Of a stretch of DNA of 64,000 nucleotides, positions 60,767 to 64,000 are shown piece after piece (positions within the stretch are counted from its first letter, which is position 1; every line of letters starts with the position of its first letter). Position numbers and translations under genes: made by a program. Origin of the DNA: Corella eumyota (taxonomy: Eukaryota > Chordata > Ascidiacea > Phlebobranchia > Corellidae); assembly GCA_963082875.1 (NCBI GenBank), contig OY720103.1, positions 8,804,001 to 8,868,000 on the forward strand. Direction: 5' to 3'. The notes below the pieces were generated by a model. The model ran no database searches. It saw only the letters and a program-made list of their open reading frames with translations, and was not told the DNA's origin.

Positions 60767-60882
60767 TGTCAGAAGTGGGATTCGAACCCACGCCTCCATT
60801 CGGAGACCAGAACACCCATCGCCGCACAACGGCGAAGATTTTATCTGGAGTCTGGCGCCTTAGTCCACTCGGCTATCCTGAC
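60767..60882 (-). tRNA. Leu-type tRNA with CCA anticodon (Trp codon), unit 12
   Basis: A full-length type II cloverleaf with Leu long variable arm, A73 and a 32-nt intron. The loop reads CTCCAG|T, so bases 34-36 are CCA, which would pair with UGG (Trp), instead of CAA (UUG, Leu). Other changes are base 9 A and a D-loop A; all stems pair. If spliced and charged by leucyl-tRNA synthetase, which in eukaryotes relies mostly on A73 and the long arm, it would put Leu at UGG. Whether it is expressed cannot be seen. Confidence 0.85.
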
Positions 60883-61537
60883 ACATTTTGCATTACGAAA
60901 CTCATTAAATTAAAGATATCGTGTGGCGAAATTTCTAATTATAATTGCTATTATGGGTTAGTTGATACAAAACCTTAACTTACTTCCTCCTTAAAAAAAC
61001 GCTAAGCTTACATTATGTAAATATTTATTTTTGAACTAACATTTGCACATCACAAAGGAAACATAATTTTTCTAGAATATATAGATATACCATAAAAACA
61101 AAGTTAAAGCACCATTATAAAAATATTTGCAAATATATTTCATTTAAAATTTACAAAAAATATTGCATTAAATGGGTATTTCCGTTCAACCAGGTGCTGC
61201 ATTACGAAACTCAATAAACTAAAAATATCGTGTTGTGAAATTTCTAATTATAATTGCTATTATGGGATAGTTGATACAAAACTTTGACTTACTTTTTTCA
61301 AAAATAAACGCTTAATTTACATTATGTCAAAATTCATTTTTACTAACCAACATATGCACATCACAAGAGGAAAATTATTTTTGTAGAATATATAGATTTA
61401 CCGAAAAAACAAATTTAAAGTTTCATTAAAAAGATTTACAAATATAAACCCCAAATTTTATTTATTTTTAAATCAGAAAAGGTAGAAAACTTTTTAGAAA
61501 ATAATAAATTTCTCACCAATAGTTTAAAAACATGAAT

Positions 61538-61609
61538 AGGCGTTACTGGGGATCGAACCCAGGATCTCCTGTTTACAAGACAGGCGCTTTACCACTAAGT
61601 CATAACACC
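61538..61609 (-). tRNA. tRNA-Thr(TGT), unit 12
   Basis: T arm canonical. Acceptor has GGTGTTA, making a T-G wobble with TAACGCC, and base 10 is A. Probably foldable. Confidence 0.88.
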
Positions 61610-62195
61610 CTTTCTGCTTATTAACGTACTAAATTAATATCAAAGTAAAATGTAATAAGGAAAATCAAAATTTTTATTGTTTATATATTTTCGCTTATTC
61701 TCGTTTACTCTTTTATAGGTTAAAAGCTAAACAACTTATAAAAAATATAAATTTTATTTTTTTGCACTTTAAATTACTTAACTTTTTCGTAATAAATAAA
61801 ACTCAAACTTTTGTTAGAGAGTCCCAAATTAAGTTCACTTATTCCCATTTTTGCAACCAATTTTATGTATTATGTTAGCTTATCTGGACATTGTTAATTA
61901 TATAATTTATTATATTTTAACTATTTTCATTTTAAAGCACAAAATTTTATTTTAAAAGAAAATGTTGTCTTTAATTTTTTTTAATGTTTAATAACACATT
62001 AAATTATTTTTTAATTGTTCACGTTTAATTAACGAATTTTGAAAAACAGAGTCGGGTAAAATTACCAGTCGGATAATGTGGGGTAGTATACATTAAATTT
62101 TAGCTTTATTGCTACATAAGTTAAAAAAATTATTTAATATCAAACTATGTATATTTTATTATATAATTTTAACACTATTTTTGTATTAAAAATCA

Positions 62196-62267
62196 TGCGT
62201 CGACCGGTAGTCGAACCCGGAACTAGTGCTTGGAAGGCACCAATGCTAACCGTTACACCATCGACGC
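62196..62267 (-). tRNA. tRNA-Gly(TCC), unit 12
   Basis: Same single T-stem mismatch as unit 1; otherwise canonical. Confidence 0.9.
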
Positions 62268-63416
62268 GTACAAAAACAGTTATTTAATGAAGCTCTTTAA
62301 TATGACATAGGATCAATAAAGATAATTCATGGCCTTATAAACTAATCAACTTACGCAAATTTGGAATTTCCATTTTAGCGCATTTAAAGAACGAACTTAT
62401 TCGGATTCGATAATGTTCAAAGTTTTGTTGGAAATTGCTACCATTTTAGAGTATAAATTAATATCATTTTTAAAGTTTTTTTTATGTACGATACTGTCAG
62501 GAAAGGACAACGGTATACTTCTTTGACCTGCCTCAAAAATATAACATTGCATTTATTGTGTTTCATTATGTTCATAAAATAGTAGTTTAAATTCACAATT
62601 TATGAAGTAAAGAATTTTAGATAAATATTGTAAAATATTCTGCCGCTTATGCGTTTACCTATTTTGTTAACTACTGATCTCGCACCAAATTCTGTATATC
62701 ACAGATTTATTTACAAGATGATTATCAACACAATCGAGCAACCAAACACAACCATTTTTCAGGCTGTTCACTATGTACCTCCTTAAACAACTCATTTCTT
62801 ACAGTTTAACTTACAAGTCACGTAATACAGCCCACAGCGGATAAAGTGGGCCCAAGTGACTAATGGGATGGGGCAAGTGACTTAGGACAGATAACACGTT
62901 ACAATAAACATGAAAATGGCAGATTTGTTATGGTATTCCATTGATAAATGTTTGCTACGTTACATTTATTGTTTGGTATTGGCTAATTACTTTACCACTA
63001 ATACATAATTTGGATTCAGACTTGACCTATATTGGTAAGAAGAATATTAGCAATAAATACTTATTTTATTAAATTAGTTAACTAGTACATACCTGTTACA
63101 TAAAAGTTTTTTTAAATAATCGGACGGGGGAACTTATTTTTACCCTTTAACTTGGTTACTTTGAAAAGGTAAGTTACAGTTAAATTTGCAATTCGTAAAG
63201 CTGGTAATTCACTTATAATTAAATACTGGTTTCTTTATGACGGTTAAGTTTAAAATAAAAAGTAAAATTTTTTTTGAATAAATTTAGTTACGTGTTATAT
63301 CCGTGAACTTCTGAATAAACCTATCTTTATTTTTAACCTGACGTTATGCCAACACTAGTGAAATTAAAAAGTTGTTTATTTAATTCAAAAATCGTGTTTT
63401 AATCATATAAAAATAT

Positions 63417-63532
63417 TGTCAGAAGTGGGATTCGAACCAACGCCTCCATTCGGAGACCAGAACACCCATCGCCGCACAACGGCGAAGATTTTATCTTGAG
63501 TCTGGCGCCTTAGACCACTCGGCCATCCTGAC
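63417..63532 (-). tRNA. tRNA-Leu(CAA), unit 13
   Basis: Anticodon CAA and the unit 1-type intron. One T-stem mismatch (GTTGG with CCCAC). The Thr and Gly genes of this unit would lie beyond the window end. Confidence 0.9.
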
Positions 63533-64000
63533 ACATTTTGCATTACGAAACTCATTAAATTGAAGATATCGTGTGGCGAAATTTCTAATTATAATTGGTA
63601 TTATGGGTTAGTTGATACAAAACCTTAACTTACTTCCTCCTTAAAAAAACGCTAAGCTTACATTATGTAAAAATTTATTTTTTAACTAACATTTGCACAT
63701 CACAAAGGAAACATAATTTTACTAGAATATATAGATATACCATAAAAAACAAAGTTAAAGCACCATTATAAAAATATTTGCAAATATATTTTATTTAAAA
63801 TTTACAAAAAATATTGCATTAAATGGGTATTTCCGTTCAACCAGGTGCTGCATTACGAAACTCAATAAACTAAAAATATCGTGTTGTGAAATTTCTAATT
63901 ATAATTGCTATTATGGGATAGTTGATACAAAACTTTGACATACTTTTTTCAAAAGTAAACGCTTAATTTACATTATGTCAAAATTCATTTTTACTAACCA

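Larger units (their letters stand above)
31403..64000 (-). repeat. Tandem tRNA array: 2.65-kb unit with Leu, Thr and Gly tRNA genes, 13 units entered
   Basis: Leu-gene starts recur at 31637, 34284, 36937, 39591, 42243, 44894, 47546, 50199, 52853, ~55502 (deleted), 58114, 60767 and 63417, giving a period of 2647-2654 bp. Each unit has tRNA-Leu(CAA), tRNA-Thr(TGT) and tRNA-Gly(TCC) on the minus strand and ~1.15 kb of spacer after Gly. Units are nearly identical across spacers. Unit 1 is the most distinct at its left edge (an 18-bp deletion near 31540) and resembles units 12-13, as expected for array margins or older units. The array runs off the window end. Confidence 0.97.

Noticed and set aside
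60775-60978. 67-residue open frame beginning MGFEPTPPFGDQ
   Set aside because: It runs antisense through tRNA-Leu of unit 12 and exists only because of the changes in that copy.
31403-64000. Regularly spaced repeats as a CRISPR-like array
   Set aside because: The unit is 2.65 kb, contains eukaryotic tRNA genes with an intron and Pol III terminators, and the setting is animal nuclear DNA.

Overview
The window is AT-rich animal DNA with spliced genes, many transposable elements and a long tandem array of nuclear tRNA genes. A U5 snRNP TXNL4A/DIM1 homologue, a 3-beta-hydroxysteroid-dehydrogenase-like gene, an intron-containing tRNA-Leu(CAA), tRNA-derived SINEs and piggyBac, Harbinger, Mutator, copia and gypsy elements all indicate a metazoan. 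An invertebrate chordate such as a tunicate (Ciona-like) is my best guess, but this is inference and no marker in the window proves it.

Layout. 1-1922: a 23-bp minisatellite, then gene-free DNA. 1923-8553: a Mutator-like (MULE) DNA transposon, complete from end to end, with ~80-bp terminal inverted repeats and a perfect 9-bp target duplication. Its multi-exon transposase gene carries a zinc-binding N-terminus, DDE core, SWIM finger, Ulp1-type protease and PHD-like finger, followed by a 36-bp minisatellite; the gene has several lesions. 8675-15258: a TXNL4A gene and a 3-beta-HSD-like gene, tandemly duplicated, interleaved, invaded by SINEs and both apparently dead. 16126-18758: a short repeat-containing ORF, a ~400-bp direct repeat, and two well-spliced exons of an unrecognised gene. 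18793-24190: the fossil 5' part of a Ty1/copia element and the fossil 3' end of a Ty3/gypsy element. 24235-28000: diverged relics of the tRNA-array unit (one direct, one inverted with a tRNA-Thr), a 428-bp inverted-repeat element also present inside the MULE, and a decayed tRNA-Lys-like gene. 28028-31219: broken piggyBac and Harbinger transposase genes.

31403-64000 (half the window, running off its end) is a tandem array of a ~2.65-kb unit. Each unit carries tRNA-Leu(CAA, with a 32-nt intron), tRNA-Thr(TGT) and tRNA-Gly(TCC), all on the minus strand, so the order along transcription is Gly, Thr, Leu. Thirteen units are entered: 13 Leu (one half-deleted), 12 Thr and 12 Gly genes. Each full gene type is followed closely by a T-run that would serve as an RNA polymerase III terminator. 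Defects are shared by groups of units (Thr acceptor-stem damage in units 4-6; Thr T-arm damage in 7, 9 and 11), and units 9-10 and 11-12 form a two-unit higher-order repeat, which shows spread by unequal exchange. Two Leu copies have the anticodon changed from CAA to CCA.

The gene products do not form one pathway. The window reads as a transposon-rich, recombinogenic region in which host genes have been duplicated and lost next to an expanding tRNA cluster. No new protein-coding system was found; the tRNA array with its drifting members is the most notable object.
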